Assembly: GCA_035653615.1 (NCBI GenBank)
Contig: DASRBN010000032.1
Location: 62,001 to 126,000 of the forward strand
Reading direction: 5' to 3'
Source of the DNA: Ktedonobacteraceae bacterium
GTDB lineage: Bacteria; Chloroflexota; Ktedonobacteria; Ktedonobacterales; Ktedonobacteraceae
Length of the DNA: 64,000 nucleotides
Part shown: positions 19,120 through 30,786 of the stretch, one piece after another
Layout: every line of letters begins with the position of its first letter
Position numbering within the stretch: position 1 is the first letter of the stretch
Position numbers and translations under genes: made by a program
The notes under the pieces: generated by a model
Databases searched by the model: none
Seen by the model: the letters and a program-made list of their open reading frames with translations, nothing else
Told to the model about the DNA's origin: nothing

Positions 19120-20265
19120 TTGAACGCGAATACAGGCCGGAAATGGTTCTGGCGCATTGTCGATTTTATCAATCCTTTGCGCGACCCAAGTCTAACTGTA
19201 GCAGCTGTATTGACATTCATTGAGGAAGCAGGGCAACACGACGCCTGGTACTGGATTATCCTTGTCGGGCTGCTGAACTGGCTGGCAGTGCGCGGCGTGG
19301 TCTGGCTGGTAGTACACTTTACATTTGCCAGTACGTTTATTACGCGCCGTTTGTGGTGGGCTATCAAACACCCCCGCCTGGCCTGGCGTATCCTGGATGC
19401 GATTGGGCATGAGGAAATTGTGATCGGCGGTCTACCCGCGCTATCCGAAGGCATGGTGCTGCCGGATGGCTCGACTATTTTGAGCTTAAGTCCCTCGTTC
19501 GCTACCAGTGGCATGCATGTGATTGGTGAGATACCGGCGGGGACGGAGATACCCATGCTGAGCATGCCCAACGGCCAGCTCGCTCCCAACCTGGCGGCTC
19601 TGGCCGGTTCTGGTATTTTCCCCTCTTCTACCACGGGCGCGCTGGCGGGAATGAATAATTCGCCGCAGATGGGCTTTCCGACGATGAATGGGACGGGTTA
19701 TAACGGCTATGCCAATGGACAGACTCCCGACGGCTTGCCGCAGGCTTTTCCACAGCGTCCTTCGGAAGAGGAAGAGCGCCTGCGCGAGCAATTAGCGCTC
19801 TTTTCGCGCCTGATGGATGACTGGATACAATTTACCGAGGAGAAGTGGCGCACGGTGAGCGATAGCCAGCTCGGTTGGAAGCCGTTGCGCGGCAGGTGGA
19901 GCAATTGGGAAGATATTTTCCAGGATGTCTATGCCGCCAAAACATCTGATCCTATGGCGCAGGCGGCGCAGGTGGCAGGCGAGGCAACCGCGAGGCGCTT
20001 TGAATTTTCCAAAGAGAAAGGGTCTGCGGCTTCCGCCGTGGCCTGCTTCTTGCGCGATATGATGACGCTGCGGCAGGGATTAGAGATATTGCAGACGAAC
20101 CCGGAGAATGCTTCGGAAACGCCGAGCATACAGCCGGCAGTGCAACCCCCACTACAATTCTCCGGCAATACCGGTCCTCTAAAAGGAGGACGAGCCGGTT
20201 CGCCTCGTGGCTCGCTCATTCGCCGCCCATCGCCAATTTACGTGGACGCCGACGCCAACAAGTAG
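19120..20265 (+). CDS. Membrane-anchored protein of unknown function
   Basis: 381-aa protein starting at TTG 19120, supported by AGAGGAG seven bases upstream. An N-terminal part holds one or two hydrophobic helices (YWIILVGLLNWLAVRGVVWL), then a beta-rich segment, a Gly/Asn/Met/Pro-rich linker (about residues 165-215), a charged helical segment (EEEERLREQLALFSRLMDD) with a Trp-rich stretch (GWKPLRGRWSNWEDIFQD), and a basic, proline-rich tail. I do not recognise the family. It lies about 260 bases behind rph on the same strand. Confidence 0.65.
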   Translation: MNANTGRKWFWRIVDFINPLRDPSLTVAAVLTFIEEAGQHDAWYWIILVGLLNWLAVRGVVWLVVHFTFASTFITRRLWWAIKHPRLAWRILDAIGHEEIVIGGLPALSEGMVLPDGSTILSLSPSFATSGMHVIGEIPAGTEIPMLSMPNGQLAPNLAALAGSGIFPSSTTGALAGMNNSPQMGFPTMNGTGYNGYANGQTPDGLPQAFPQRPSEEEERLREQLALFSRLMDDWIQFTEEKWRTVSDSQLGWKPLRGRWSNWEDIFQDVYAAKTSDPMAQAAQVAGEATARRFEFSKEKGSAASAVACFLRDMMTLRQGLEILQTNPENASETPSIQPAVQPPLQFSGNTGPLKGGRAGSPRGSLIRRPSPIYVDADANK

Positions 20266-20346
20266 GGGCGCACTCTGGTGGTCGCCCTTGCTTCATTTGC
20301 ACTTGTGGCCCCACCTCGTCAGGTCCTATCCTATTCTCCTTCAAAG

Positions 20347-23300
20347 CTAGACCTGAACAACAGCTGGTTGAGCTGCCGATGGTTCAGGCGCGGGCAGCCG
20401 GGCCATGGCGGATTCAACCAGTTTTGTTGATGCGAGTACGCGACTCAGCAGTACGGCCAGCAGCGAACCTGTTCCAATGAGCAGCCAGCCCAGGGGAGAT
20501 GGCAGGACGAGGTGCAGGAAAGTACGCAGAGGCGGTATGGCAAAGGAGGCGGTCAGGACCGCCAGGGAGCCTGTCACCGCTGCGGCGACGGGTCGCGTGA
20601 GTGTGCCTTCTGATCGACCCGCGTCAAGTGTCTGGGCCAGCTGGTTGGCGATGATGGTGCCGAAGGCGACGGAACGTGCCTGCTGCAATCCACCCGCTCC
20701 GAGCATGATGAGATAAGCTCCCAAAGAAGGCAGGGCGGTGGAGATGCCACGACGTAGAACCTCATTGCGCAAGGGTACATCAAGGGCCGTTGCGCCTTCT
20801 CTTCTTAACCCGGCCAGATTGCGATCTTCGGGCCGCTGCAGGGCTACGGCCAGCGCGGGTAGGATATCGGTGATGGCGTTGACGGCCAGAATCTGCGTTG
20901 CCGTGAGCGGCGTGCCGGTACCGAGTAGACTGGCGCCGACGACGAGACCAAGCTCACCAATATTACCACCGAGCAAGAGTCCTAGGGCACGACGGATGTT
21001 GCGCCAGAAGCTGCGCCCCTCGACGAAGGCTTCGACGAGCGTGGAAAAATCGTCGTCGGCAATCACAATGTCGGCGGTCTGGCGAGCGACCTCTGTACCA
21101 CCCTGGCCCATGGCGACGCCGACATCGGCCAGGCGCAAAGCGGGGGCATCATTGACGCCGTCACCTGTCATGGCTACAGCGTGACCATGCCTTTGCAGGC
21201 TCTCGATGATTCGCAGCTTATCGAGCGGCGTGGCGCGGGCTATGACAACGGCGTGTTCAAGGCGTTCATCCAGTTCTCCATTCTGCAACTCGGCTATCTC
21301 AGCGGCGGTAAGCACGACGCCGGAGCCATTGAGCAAACCAGCCTCGTGGGCGATGGCGCGTGCGGTAGAGGGATGATCGCCGGTAATCATGATCACGCGA
21401 ACTCCAGCTTCCTGGCAGCGCCTGACAGCCGCACGTACAGTGTCTCGCAGGGGATCGCTGATACCTACAAAGCCGAGGGCAGTCAGCTTCTGAGGATTCT
21501 CAAGCTCTACATCCGGTGGCCCTTCAGCGACCATAAGGACGCGCAGGCCGCGCTCGGCGAGTTGCTGGGAGCGATTGAGCAACATTTTTCGCCGCTCTTC
21601 GTCCAGGGGACGTTTCTCGCCATGCTCAACAATATAACTGCACCTGGAGATGAGGGCTTCGGGTGCGCCTTTGATGCAGAGGCGACCACCGGCAATCGTG
21701 GCATGGAATGCGCGCACCGGGTCGAACGATAGTTCGGCCTCGTGCCTGACGTACAATCTGCCATTGAGACCGGCATTGATGGCTCCATGAACGACGGCGA
21801 TGTCGGTGGGATGCGACCCGGCATCTGGCGCGTCGGGATGCGGGCTGGCAACGGCGGCAGTGAGCAGAACGTGCTGCAATTCGGGAGACAGGTTATGCGA
21901 TAGCCGGGCTTCCCGGTCCAGGCTGGCTACCAGACTTAGCTCCAGGCGGCCCCTGGTCATGGTGCCCGTCTTGTCGGTGCAGGCTACATCGACGCGGCCA
22001 AGCGCCTCGACCGACGATAGACGGCGCACGACGGCATCGCGGGCGGCCAGGCGGCGCGCGACCCCTGCTTCACCAACACGGGCAAGGAGCGGTAAACCCT
22101 CGGGAACTCCAGCCAGGGCGATGGTGGCGCCTGTTGCCAGCAGAGCAGCAAGTGGTTGCCCCCACAGGAAGCCGGAGACGACAACCGCGGCACCACCCGC
22201 GACAGAGAGCGGGAGGATAAGTTGCAAGATGCGGCTCAAACGCACGCCAAGGGGACTGACCTCTGTTTCATCCTGGGAAAGCGCGGCGGTGGTGGCTCCC
22301 ATGCGCGTCTGCTGCCCAACGGCTACTACCACGGCACGCCCGGTGCCGGTGGTCACATCTGTGCCTTCAAGGACGATATGGCTGGCGTCTGTATCGCCCT
22401 CAGCAACTTTCTGCACGGGCAGCGATTCGCCGGTCAAAGATGCTTCGTCCACTTCGAGGCCCTGGGCGCTGATGACGCGAGCATCGGCGGCTACGCGGTC
22501 TCCGGGGGCAAGCAGCAGAATGTCGCCGGGTACGACCTGGCTGGCGGGAATAACCCGTGGGGCATTATCGCGCAGGACACGGGCATTCGAGGTGCCAATT
22601 TGCTTGAGGGCTTCGGCGACCTGGTTGGCCTTATGCTCTTGCCAGACGCCTACGGCGATGTTGGCGGCGATGGTGCCGGTGATAATGACGACATCCCCGG
22701 TGGCTCCCAGGAAGAGCGAGAGGACGGCGCCCGCGGCCATAATGCCGATGAGTGGAGAGCGAACCTGTTCGAGCAGGGCGGCCAGGAATTGATTGCGGCC
22801 AGATTGCGTCCGCACCGGGTGCCATCGCTGCTGGGCCTCGGAACTGCTGAGGCCCTGTTCGGAAGTGCGCAGGGTACGCAGGACATCTTCGACACTGCGT
22901 CTTCCCCAGCGTTCGGGCCTGGGGTCTACGAGGCGCGAGATACTTGACCTGGGACGTTCACCCCCACGCAATCGCATCCAGGCATCTCCAACTGCGCTCA
23001 GCGCGGTAATATAGGTTGCGCGTCCGGCCAGTTCTATGCCGGGAGCGCCCCGGAATCCCCATACCGCGCCAACGATATTGGATACCGTCGAAAGGGCAAC
23101 GGAATCACGTACCGCGGCTTCACGACGGGCACCTGCATCGATGATCGCGGCAAGGGCATCAAGGTCGGGCGCGAGTAGATCCGCGCGAGCAGGCAGGCGA
23201 TAACGATCATCTGTCATTCCTATTGCCAGGTCGCACTCGGCAAATCCCGCCGCGGCACCCGCATTATCCGAGACAAAGGCGACTCGAACGCCTTGCTGCT

Positions 23301-25206
23301 GCCTGGCACGAATGGCGCTGACCGCGTCGTCGCTTTCGAGCAGGGTGATGTTGGCGCGATGGGCAAGCGCCTGGGCCGCAAGCTGGTCGCCACTGGCAAG
23401 GACACCAAGTTCTACTCCGTACACGCGACATATCTGGACGAGGTTCTGAATTCCAGGCGCGAGGCGCGGGCGTATGGCGAGAATACCAAGCGGCTTTTCC
23501 TCACCTTCAGAGCGCAGCACCAACACATAATTGCCGCGCTGGCGCAGGCGCGCGGCTTCCGGTATTGAAGCCCAATCCTCGATGGAGCCCAGCGAATACT
23601 TTTTTCCCGCGATCTGAGCGGTGGCAGTTTTGCCGTCAAATGCGCCATCAGTCGCGGGCGCGCTGCCGGCCGGCCTGAAGATTCCCCCCCATGGCGAACC
23701 GGCGGCGGCTGATACTCCCGCGGCATAGCTGAGGATTTCGGCCATGTCGTACTGTTTGTTGAGCGATAGGGCCGTATTGAGTTCGAGCCGGTCGGTGAGC
23801 AGGCGAGTACCATCCAGCAGCAGGAGACCGGGAAGGCGAATGGGCCGGTTTGTGCGCGTACCGACGATTGTCACGCCCGCGCGGATGATCCTTGCCGATG
23901 CGCTGAGTTCGGCGCTATCCAGGCCGATCAACGCGGTACGCGGATTGGCCAGTAGCAGCGCGGCCAGCGTGCGGTTGAATGAGCGCGTGAAGAGGGCGGT
24001 GAGCCCGGCGTAGGCGAGGGAAAGCGGCCCTACCACGCGCTGGTAGCGGTCGAGGAGCGACGGGGCAACAGGGGCCGGGCGCGGTTGCGGGATAAACGCT
24101 TCGAAAGAATTTTCATGATCCAGTTTCAAGACGAATGGGCCACCATACAGCCGCGCGCCGGGTTGGACGGTTCCACTCGGAGCGACCGGAGTTGGCATGC
24201 CGTCGCGTCCAATAGCGGTTCCGGTTCCCTCTATGACTGTCGCCGCCAGAGGCGTTCGCTCGCCGGTTTCCAGGTGAATAACGGCATCCGGCTGCGCTGA
24301 GGGTGCCTCGGCTATCCTCTTCTCGTGCTGTTTCCATGCGGTCCTGCGAGCCCATGTTTCCGTAAGCAGCCGCAGAGCTTCCGCGCCGGTCAGGGCGAGA
24401 CCAAAGGGACTGCCGGCAAGCGTGAGGGTGATGATGGCAGGGACGCTGACGAGTAAATCTGCGCCTGTGCGTCCCAGCAGCCTGCGCAATCCAAAGCGAA
24501 TAGGGGGAATACCTTGCAAAATGGAGATCAGACTGGCGACTTGCAGCGCGGCCCCGGAGCCTGGAAGCGGTTCTGTTACGGAAAAGAGCCGGCGCCCGGC
24601 AAGCAGTCCAAGTCCAAGGGCGACGCCAATGGTACGAGCGCTGCTCTGAATCAGCGGGCCTGGATCAAGTGGGTACGCGGGACGATCCTCACCTGGAAGG
24701 TCGGGCAATTCCATGCCGGATATCTCGGAAATCAGGTCCTCTAAATCCGCCTCATGTTCATCGAATTCTACGAGGACACGCCCTGTGAGCGGATTGGCTT
24801 TCGCGCGCACGCCGGGATGTCGCTCGAGTCGCTCAACCACGCGCTTTGCCATGTGGGGGTCGCGGTCCATGCCACGCACGGCTATACGAGCGCGCACGCC
24901 CCCCCCATGTTTTTCGCGCACGGCAGGCGGGGGAGAAGATTGCTCCTTCTGGGCATGAATCATATCCAGATCGAGCGAGTATACCTCTTTAACGAGCGTT
25001 TGCTCATCTATGAGAGCCGGGTCGAATTGGATAAGAATATTGCCGGTGATGGAATTTGCCTGTACGTTCTTGACGCCATGTACCTGCCGGAGCTGTGTTT
25101 CAAGGCTCCGATTTCCCTGCCCTGACCACGCGGGCACGTGTACGCGAATGCGGCCCGGGATGGTGTGGAGAACACGAGGTTCCTCTGCAACCGCTGCACT
25201 CATCAT
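20347..25206 (-). CDS. Double P-type cation-transporting ATPase (CtpI-like)
   Basis: 1619-aa protein built of two P-type ATPase-like halves. The start has two HMA-like ferredoxin-fold domains (TIPGRIRVHVPAW and HPGVRAKANPLTGRVLVEF) without CxxC. A first, degenerate pump half (about residues 190-780) lacks DKTGT and TGDGVND. The second half (about 800-1590) is complete: LTGESLPVQ, PEGLPLL, ACTDKTGTMTRG (phosphorylated Asp1078), TGDGVNDAPALRLADVG. PEGLP and overall pattern point to a type II (Ca/Mg/Mn-like) pump rather than a heavy-metal exporter. The size and organisation resemble mycobacterial CtpI. It is the last gene of an operon with a coiled-coil and a DUF5132-like protein. The ion is unknown. 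Confidence 0.85.
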   Translation of the reverse strand: MMSAAVAEEPRVLHTIPGRIRVHVPAWSGQGNRSLETQLRQVHGVKNVQANSITGNILIQFDPALIDEQTLVKEVYSLDLDMIHAQKEQSSPPPAVREKHGGGVRARIAVRGMDRDPHMAKRVVERLERHPGVRAKANPLTGRVLVEFDEHEADLEDLISEISGMELPDLPGEDRPAYPLDPGPLIQSSARTIGVALGLGLLAGRRLFSVTEPLPGSGAALQVASLISILQGIPPIRFGLRRLLGRTGADLLVSVPAIITLTLAGSPFGLALTGAEALRLLTETWARRTAWKQHEKRIAEAPSAQPDAVIHLETGERTPLAATVIEGTGTAIGRDGMPTPVAPSGTVQPGARLYGGPFVLKLDHENSFEAFIPQPRPAPVAPSLLDRYQRVVGPLSLAYAGLTALFTRSFNRTLAALLLANPRTALIGLDSAELSASARIIRAGVTIVGTRTNRPIRLPGLLLLDGTRLLTDRLELNTALSLNKQYDMAEILSYAAGVSAAAGSPWGGIFRPAGSAPATDGAFDGKTATAQIAGKKYSLGSIEDWASIPEAARLRQRGNYVLVLRSEGEEKPLGILAIRPRLAPGIQNLVQICRVYGVELGVLASGDQLAAQALAHRANITLLESDDAVSAIRARQQQGVRVAFVSDNAGAAAGFAECDLAIGMTDDRYRLPARADLLAPDLDALAAIIDAGARREAAVRDSVALSTVSNIVGAVWGFRGAPGIELAGRATYITALSAVGDAWMRLRGGERPRSSISRLVDPRPERWGRRSVEDVLRTLRTSEQGLSSSEAQQRWHPVRTQSGRNQFLAALLEQVRSPLIGIMAAGAVLSLFLGATGDVVIITGTIAANIAVGVWQEHKANQVAEALKQIGTSNARVLRDNAPRVIPASQVVPGDILLLAPGDRVAADARVISAQGLEVDEASLTGESLPVQKVAEGDTDASHIVLEGTDVTTGTGRAVVVAVGQQTRMGATTAALSQDETEVSPLGVRLSRILQLILPLSVAGGAAVVVSGFLWGQPLAALLATGATIALAGVPEGLPLLARVGEAGVARRLAARDAVVRRLSSVEALGRVDVACTDKTGTMTRGRLELSLVASLDREARLSHNLSPELQHVLLTAAVASPHPDAPDAGSHPTDIAVVHGAINAGLNGRLYVRHEAELSFDPVRAFHATIAGGRLCIKGAPEALISRCSYIVEHGEKRPLDEERRKMLLNRSQQLAERGLRVLMVAEGPPDVELENPQKLTALGFVGISDPLRDTVRAAVRRCQEAGVRVIMITGDHPSTARAIAHEAGLLNGSGVVLTAAEIAELQNGELDERLEHAVVIARATPLDKLRIIESLQRHGHAVAMTGDGVNDAPALRLADVGVAMGQGGTEVARQTADIVIADDDFSTLVEAFVEGRSFWRNIRRALGLLLGGNIGELGLVVGASLLGTGTPLTATQILAVNAITDILPALAVALQRPEDRNLAGLRREGATALDVPLRNEVLRRGISTALPSLGAYLIMLGAGGLQQARSVAFGTIIANQLAQTLDAGRSEGTLTRPVAAAVTGSLAVLTASFAIPPLRTFLHLVLPSPLGWLLIGTGSLLAVLLSRVLASTKLVESAMARLPAPEPSAAQPAVVQV

Positions 25207-25232
25207 ATGCCCAGTTTCTTTCTAGAGGTCGC

Positions 25233-25631
25233 CTATCTTTTCCGCTCTTGTCGTATGTTTTGTGCCTCGGCCCACATATCTTCGACCTCTTCACGCGCGC
25301 GAGCAGCCATGCGCCTTACTTGCAGGCTGGTGATAGCTGTGAAGTGACCGATGCGTTGCGCCAGCTGATCCACCACTTCCTCGGCTCGCTGCGTTGCCAG
25401 TTTGCCACCTTCTTCAGCGCGGGCAATAGCCGGCTGTTCAGACTTTTTTCCAGGCGATGTGCTGGGTTGATCTAAGCGATCTGCCTCTTCGCGTATGGAG
25501 GAAGCAGCCTGCTGAATGCGTTGCGTGGTAAGGGCAGCGAACAGGTTAAGGCGCTGGCCTAGATTATCTAACAAGGCCTCGGCCCGCTCCGTCGCCGGTT
25601 GTTTGGGAGCTTGGCCCGGCGCCTGGCTCAT
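25233..25631 (-). CDS. Small coiled-coil protein of the P-type ATPase operon
   Basis: 132-aa soluble, strongly helical protein without a signal peptide. It contains two similar halves (ALLDNLGQRLNLFAALTTQR and VVDQLAQRIGHFTAITSLQV), each following an alanine/glutamate-rich segment, so it looks like an internal duplication. Its ATG overlaps the stop of the upstream gene by four bases (ATGA-type coupling) and its stop is 26 bases from the ATPase start. I do not recognise the family; a structural or chaperone role for the ATPase is an inference from context. Confidence 0.7.
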   Translation of the reverse strand: MSQAPGQAPKQPATERAEALLDNLGQRLNLFAALTTQRIQQAASSIREEADRLDQPSTSPGKKSEQPAIARAEEGGKLATQRAEEVVDQLAQRIGHFTAITSLQVRRMAARAREEVEDMWAEAQNIRQERKR

Positions 25632-25981
25632 GAAGCTGTTCCCCCCTGATCCTCTGTAGAAGATTTTGTATGATGTGCCGTAGTCTTCCCTGTCGTTTTG
25701 CTCTGACCCGTGCTGGCAGCTGAGGTCTCAGCTGACGAGGCGCTGGCTTTTGCCTGGTTCATGGCGTTCTGCGCGGCATTTGATGCGGTAGCTCCTGCCT
25801 GCTGAACGTTTTGACCAATACCACGCGCCACTGAAGTGATGGCGTCGCCGGCGACAAGAACGCCTGCCGTGGCATACACTGCTCCGCGCCGTATCCATCC
25901 TCTCACTGTAGGTGAGAAGACCGCGGCAGCGACGGCGGCTACGATTGCTACTTCAGGATCGGTAAAGTCTTCCAGTGCCAT
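25628..25981 (-). CDS. DUF5132-like small membrane protein
   Basis: 117-aa protein beginning MALEDFTDPEVAIVAAVAAAVFSP, a short acidic head followed by a membrane-compatible helix, then a helical region and a low-complexity Ala/Ser/Thr tail. The pattern recalls DUF5132 proteins found near P-type ATPases. AAGGAGAGC before the ATG at 25981 decides the start. It is the first gene of the three-gene operon and overlaps the next gene by four bases. Function unknown. Confidence 0.65.
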   Translation of the reverse strand: MALEDFTDPEVAIVAAVAAAVFSPTVRGWIRRGAVYATAGVLVAGDAITSVARGIGQNVQQAGATASNAAQNAMNQAKASASSAETSAASTGQSKTTGKTTAHHTKSSTEDQGGTAS

Positions 25982-27747
<1,766 letters not shown>

Positions 27748-27792
27748 GAAATAGCTGATGGACGCGAGCCGATTCATGAGCGCCACGCCGAA

Positions 27793-27946
27793 TCCGTAGG
27801 GGCCGGTTCACCGTACACACCGCCGATTTATCGGCTCGCGTCCATTGCCGGAATAAGTTGTTCAATTTCATTATTGGATGTGGGGACCGATAAATCGGCG
27901 CTGGGCACGATCAATCGGCCCCGCAGCCGTAGGGGCCGATTGATTA
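27793..27946. repeat. Two partial copies of the GGGGCCGATC palindromic repeat
   Basis: 27793-27840 resembles a right half (CCGTAGGGGCCGGTTCACCG ... CCGCCGATTTATCGG); 27882-27946 resembles a left half with centre (GGGGACCGATAAATCGGCG, ACGATCAATCGGCCCC, CCGTAGGGGCCGATTGATT). They flank a unique spacer. The whole gap 27748-28216 carries no other gene that I can see. Confidence 0.8.
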
Positions 27947-28216
27947 ATTCGTTCGTCACATTCCCTCATCTGCCCACTCTCCACAAACTCTTCCCCTGAC
28001 TACGTTTATTTCAGCAGGATTTCTCATGCTACGCATCTGGTATGCAAAAGATGTATGAAATGTTTTAAGCGTGCGTTTTGAGCGTAAAACCGGGCGGAAA
28101 TCTTGTTTTTGCCGGGTACTGGCAGTGGAAATACTGCCCTGTAGCTCGCCGGATAGACCAAAAGTCCTGTATATTGTGGGGGCGATCTTCCGATTGTCCT
28201 GCCATTGGAGAATCGT

Positions 28217-30610
28217 ATGCAACGTAATCTTGTACGCAATGTGCTATTTATCGCTACCAGTGTTGTACTCATTTGCGCCGGTCTGCTGGCGATGCGCCTG
28301 GCAGCACGCGCAGATCAGAATTCACCATCGTCTTTGAATGGGAATTTCGTGCCCATGATTGCGCAGGCTCAATACTTACAGGCCAGCGATCCCAATCAGC
28401 AGTTGAAGCTCTCTATCGGTCTGCAATTACGCGATGCATCAGATCTGGATACCCTTTTAAGCGCTATTTATAACCCTCAATCTTCGCAATATCACCACTA
28501 CCTGACGCCTGGCGAGTTCGAACAGTTATTTGCCCCAACGTCAGACCAGGTGCAGCAGGTCGTTGCCTATTTACAGAGCCAGGGTTTGACGGTCAACAGC
28601 GTCGCGCCCAACAATCTGCTCATCGATGCCACAGGCACGGTTAGCGCCGTGCAGCAGGCCTTCAATACGCAGATCAATAATTACCAGCTGGGCGGCCAGA
28701 TTTTCTATGCCAATGCGACTCCACCCAGCGTGCCCTCTTCAATTAGCCAGTACATCGCCTCCATCGGCGGTCTTGACGATAGCGTGCAATATTCGCCGCT
28801 TTATTCACGCCTGGCCTCTTCCAGTGTGCATACCGGGCAAAGCCGCATTCATACGTCGCTATTAGCCGGACCTACAAGTGGTTACGGTCCGCAGGATTTG
28901 TCCAACGCTTATGATGCGGCACCCTTGCAGAGCGCCGGAATGCTGGGCGATCATCAGACCATCGCGCTCTTCGAACTCGATGGCTACCAGGCCAGCGACG
29001 TTGCACAGTATTTCCAGTATTACAATCTCGGCACGCCGAATCTCAGCAACGTGCTGGTCGATAATTTCAGTGGCAACCCGGGACAGGGCGCGATTGAGGT
29101 TGAACTAGATATCGAGGTCGCGGCGGCCATGGCACCGCATGCCAGTCAGATTGTCTACGAAGGTCCCAATACGACACAGGGACTGAACGATACATATAAC
29201 CAGATCGTGCATGACGACAAGGCGCAGATTGTGAGCATCAGCTGGGGATTGTGCGAGACCAGCACCGGCCCGGCAGAGTTGCAGACGCTGGACAACATAT
29301 TTAAGCAGGGAGCGGCAGAAGGCATGGCGTTCTTCGCGGCCTCTGGCGATTCGGGCGCGTACGATTGCGCCGATAGTAACCTGGCTGTGGACTCGCCCGC
29401 CGATGATCCCTATGTGACCGGTGTGGGGGGCACTACTTTGCAGGTCAATGGGGGCGCGTATGGCGGCGAGTCGGTGTGGTCAAATCCGAACGATACGCAT
29501 CGCAGTCCCAAGGGCGCGGGCAGCGGCGGCGGCGTCAGCAATACCTTCCAGATGCCTTCGTGGCAAACAGGAGCGGGTATCATCAGCAGTTACAGTAGCG
29601 GCACGCCCTGCCATGCTCCAAATGGCCAGTATTGCCGCGAGGTGCCGGATATCACGGCGGACGGCGATCCGGCGACGGGCTATGCCATGTACTGCACGGT
29701 GGTGAACGCGGGCTGTCCTTCCGGTGGCTGGTTAACGGTTGGTGGTACGAGCGGCGCAGCCCCGTTATGGGCGGGCAGCGCGGCCTTAATCAACCAGTAT
29801 TTGCAGGCACAGGGCAAGCCGCCTATCGGCAACGCCAACCCTACGCTTTATAGCCTGTTTAACGCGCAACAGCAATTGCCGGCGTTCCATGATATTACCA
29901 GCGGCAACAATCTCTATTATCCGGCAACAAGTGGCTACGACATGGGAAGCGGCATAGGGTCGCCCGACATCAACAATATCGCCCACGATCTTGCCTTGCT
30001 CAATGGTGGCGGCACACCCACTCCTACACCCTCGCCGACCAGTACCCCTTCGCCATCTCCATCTCCTTCGCCATCACCAACCAGCACGCCCTCACCGACG
30101 CCATCCCCTTCGCCGTCTCCGACACCCCCACCGCCATTGATCCAGAACGGCGGATTCGAGAGCGGATTGCCTCCCTGGCAGCAATCCTCATCCGGCGGCT
30201 ACCAGCTCGTCAGTAATTTTAACGCGCACACGGGACAGAACAGCGCTTACCTGTGTGGTTATCCAGGTTGCGATGATCGCATCTGGCAGATCTTCACCGT
30301 ACCGACCAGCTATACAAAGATCACCATCACCTACTGGTGGTATTCGGATACGAATAAGACGGGCAATCAATGTTTTGATTACTTCTATAGCCAGGTGCAT
30401 ACGACCAGCGGAGCCACGATTGCGAATATGCAGACGAGTTGCAATACGCAGGTGACGAACTACTGGGTAGCGAAAACCTACGATCTCTCATCAGCTCTCG
30501 CGGCATATAAGGGCAAGCAGGTGATGCTCTTCTTCCGCGGCACCAACATGCCGAACCAGTACCAGCCAACTGATTTCTTCGTAGATGATGTGGTTATTAG
30601 TGTGCAGTAG
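28217..30610 (+). CDS. Secreted sedolisin-type serine-carboxyl protease (S53, kumamolisin-like)
   Basis: 797-aa exported acid protease. An N-terminal hydrophobic segment (LFIATSVVLICAGLLAMRLA) is followed by a pro-kumamolisin activation domain (about residues 40-190) with YHHYLTPGEFEQLFAP, and a subtilisin-fold catalytic domain. Catalytic Glu and Asp lie in GAIEVELDIEVAAAM, the oxyanion Asp in AASGDSGAYDC, and the nucleophile in VGGTSGAAPLWAG. A Pro/Thr/Ser linker (TPTPSPTSTPSPSPSPS) leads to a C-terminal beta-sandwich (NGGFESGLPPW), likely a substrate-binding module. GGAG before ATG 28217 supports the start. Typical of acidic-soil heterotrophs; probably degrades extracellular protein. Confidence 0.93.
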   Translation: MQRNLVRNVLFIATSVVLICAGLLAMRLAARADQNSPSSLNGNFVPMIAQAQYLQASDPNQQLKLSIGLQLRDASDLDTLLSAIYNPQSSQYHHYLTPGEFEQLFAPTSDQVQQVVAYLQSQGLTVNSVAPNNLLIDATGTVSAVQQAFNTQINNYQLGGQIFYANATPPSVPSSISQYIASIGGLDDSVQYSPLYSRLASSSVHTGQSRIHTSLLAGPTSGYGPQDLSNAYDAAPLQSAGMLGDHQTIALFELDGYQASDVAQYFQYYNLGTPNLSNVLVDNFSGNPGQGAIEVELDIEVAAAMAPHASQIVYEGPNTTQGLNDTYNQIVHDDKAQIVSISWGLCETSTGPAELQTLDNIFKQGAAEGMAFFAASGDSGAYDCADSNLAVDSPADDPYVTGVGGTTLQVNGGAYGGESVWSNPNDTHRSPKGAGSGGGVSNTFQMPSWQTGAGIISSYSSGTPCHAPNGQYCREVPDITADGDPATGYAMYCTVVNAGCPSGGWLTVGGTSGAAPLWAGSAALINQYLQAQGKPPIGNANPTLYSLFNAQQQLPAFHDITSGNNLYYPATSGYDMGSGIGSPDINNIAHDLALLNGGGTPTPTPSPTSTPSPSPSPSPSPTSTPSPTPSPSPSPTPPPPLIQNGGFESGLPPWQQSSSGGYQLVSNFNAHTGQNSAYLCGYPGCDDRIWQIFTVPTSYTKITITYWWYSDTNKTGNQCFDYFYSQVHTTSGATIANMQTSCNTQVTNYWVAKTYDLSSALAAYKGKQVMLFFRGTNMPNQYQPTDFFVDDVVISVQ

Positions 30611-30709
30611 GCGCTGTGGAGGATGAAGAGACTCAGCTTTTCCTATCTCACTTTCTAATTGATGTTTAAACTGTCGTCATTTTGGGCGAAACTTAGGTAC
30701 ACTAAAATA

Positions 30710-30741
30710 AACTCAGTAATCCTTGAGAGAGGATTGCTGAG
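30710..30741 (-). terminator. Probable terminator of the TetR gene
   Basis: ACTCAGTAATCCT and AGGATTGCTGAGT form a 13-bp stem with one wobble and a short loop. On the minus strand it is followed by TTTATTTT, fitting termination behind the gene ending at 30787. Confidence 0.55.
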
Positions 30742-30786
30742 TTGGAATGAGGATCGACTCCTGGCCGAGTGGTGACACGCCATCTT

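Noticed and set aside
21800-22792. 330-aa open frame on the plus strand
   Set aside because: Ser/Thr/Arg-rich antisense frame of the P-type ATPase gene.
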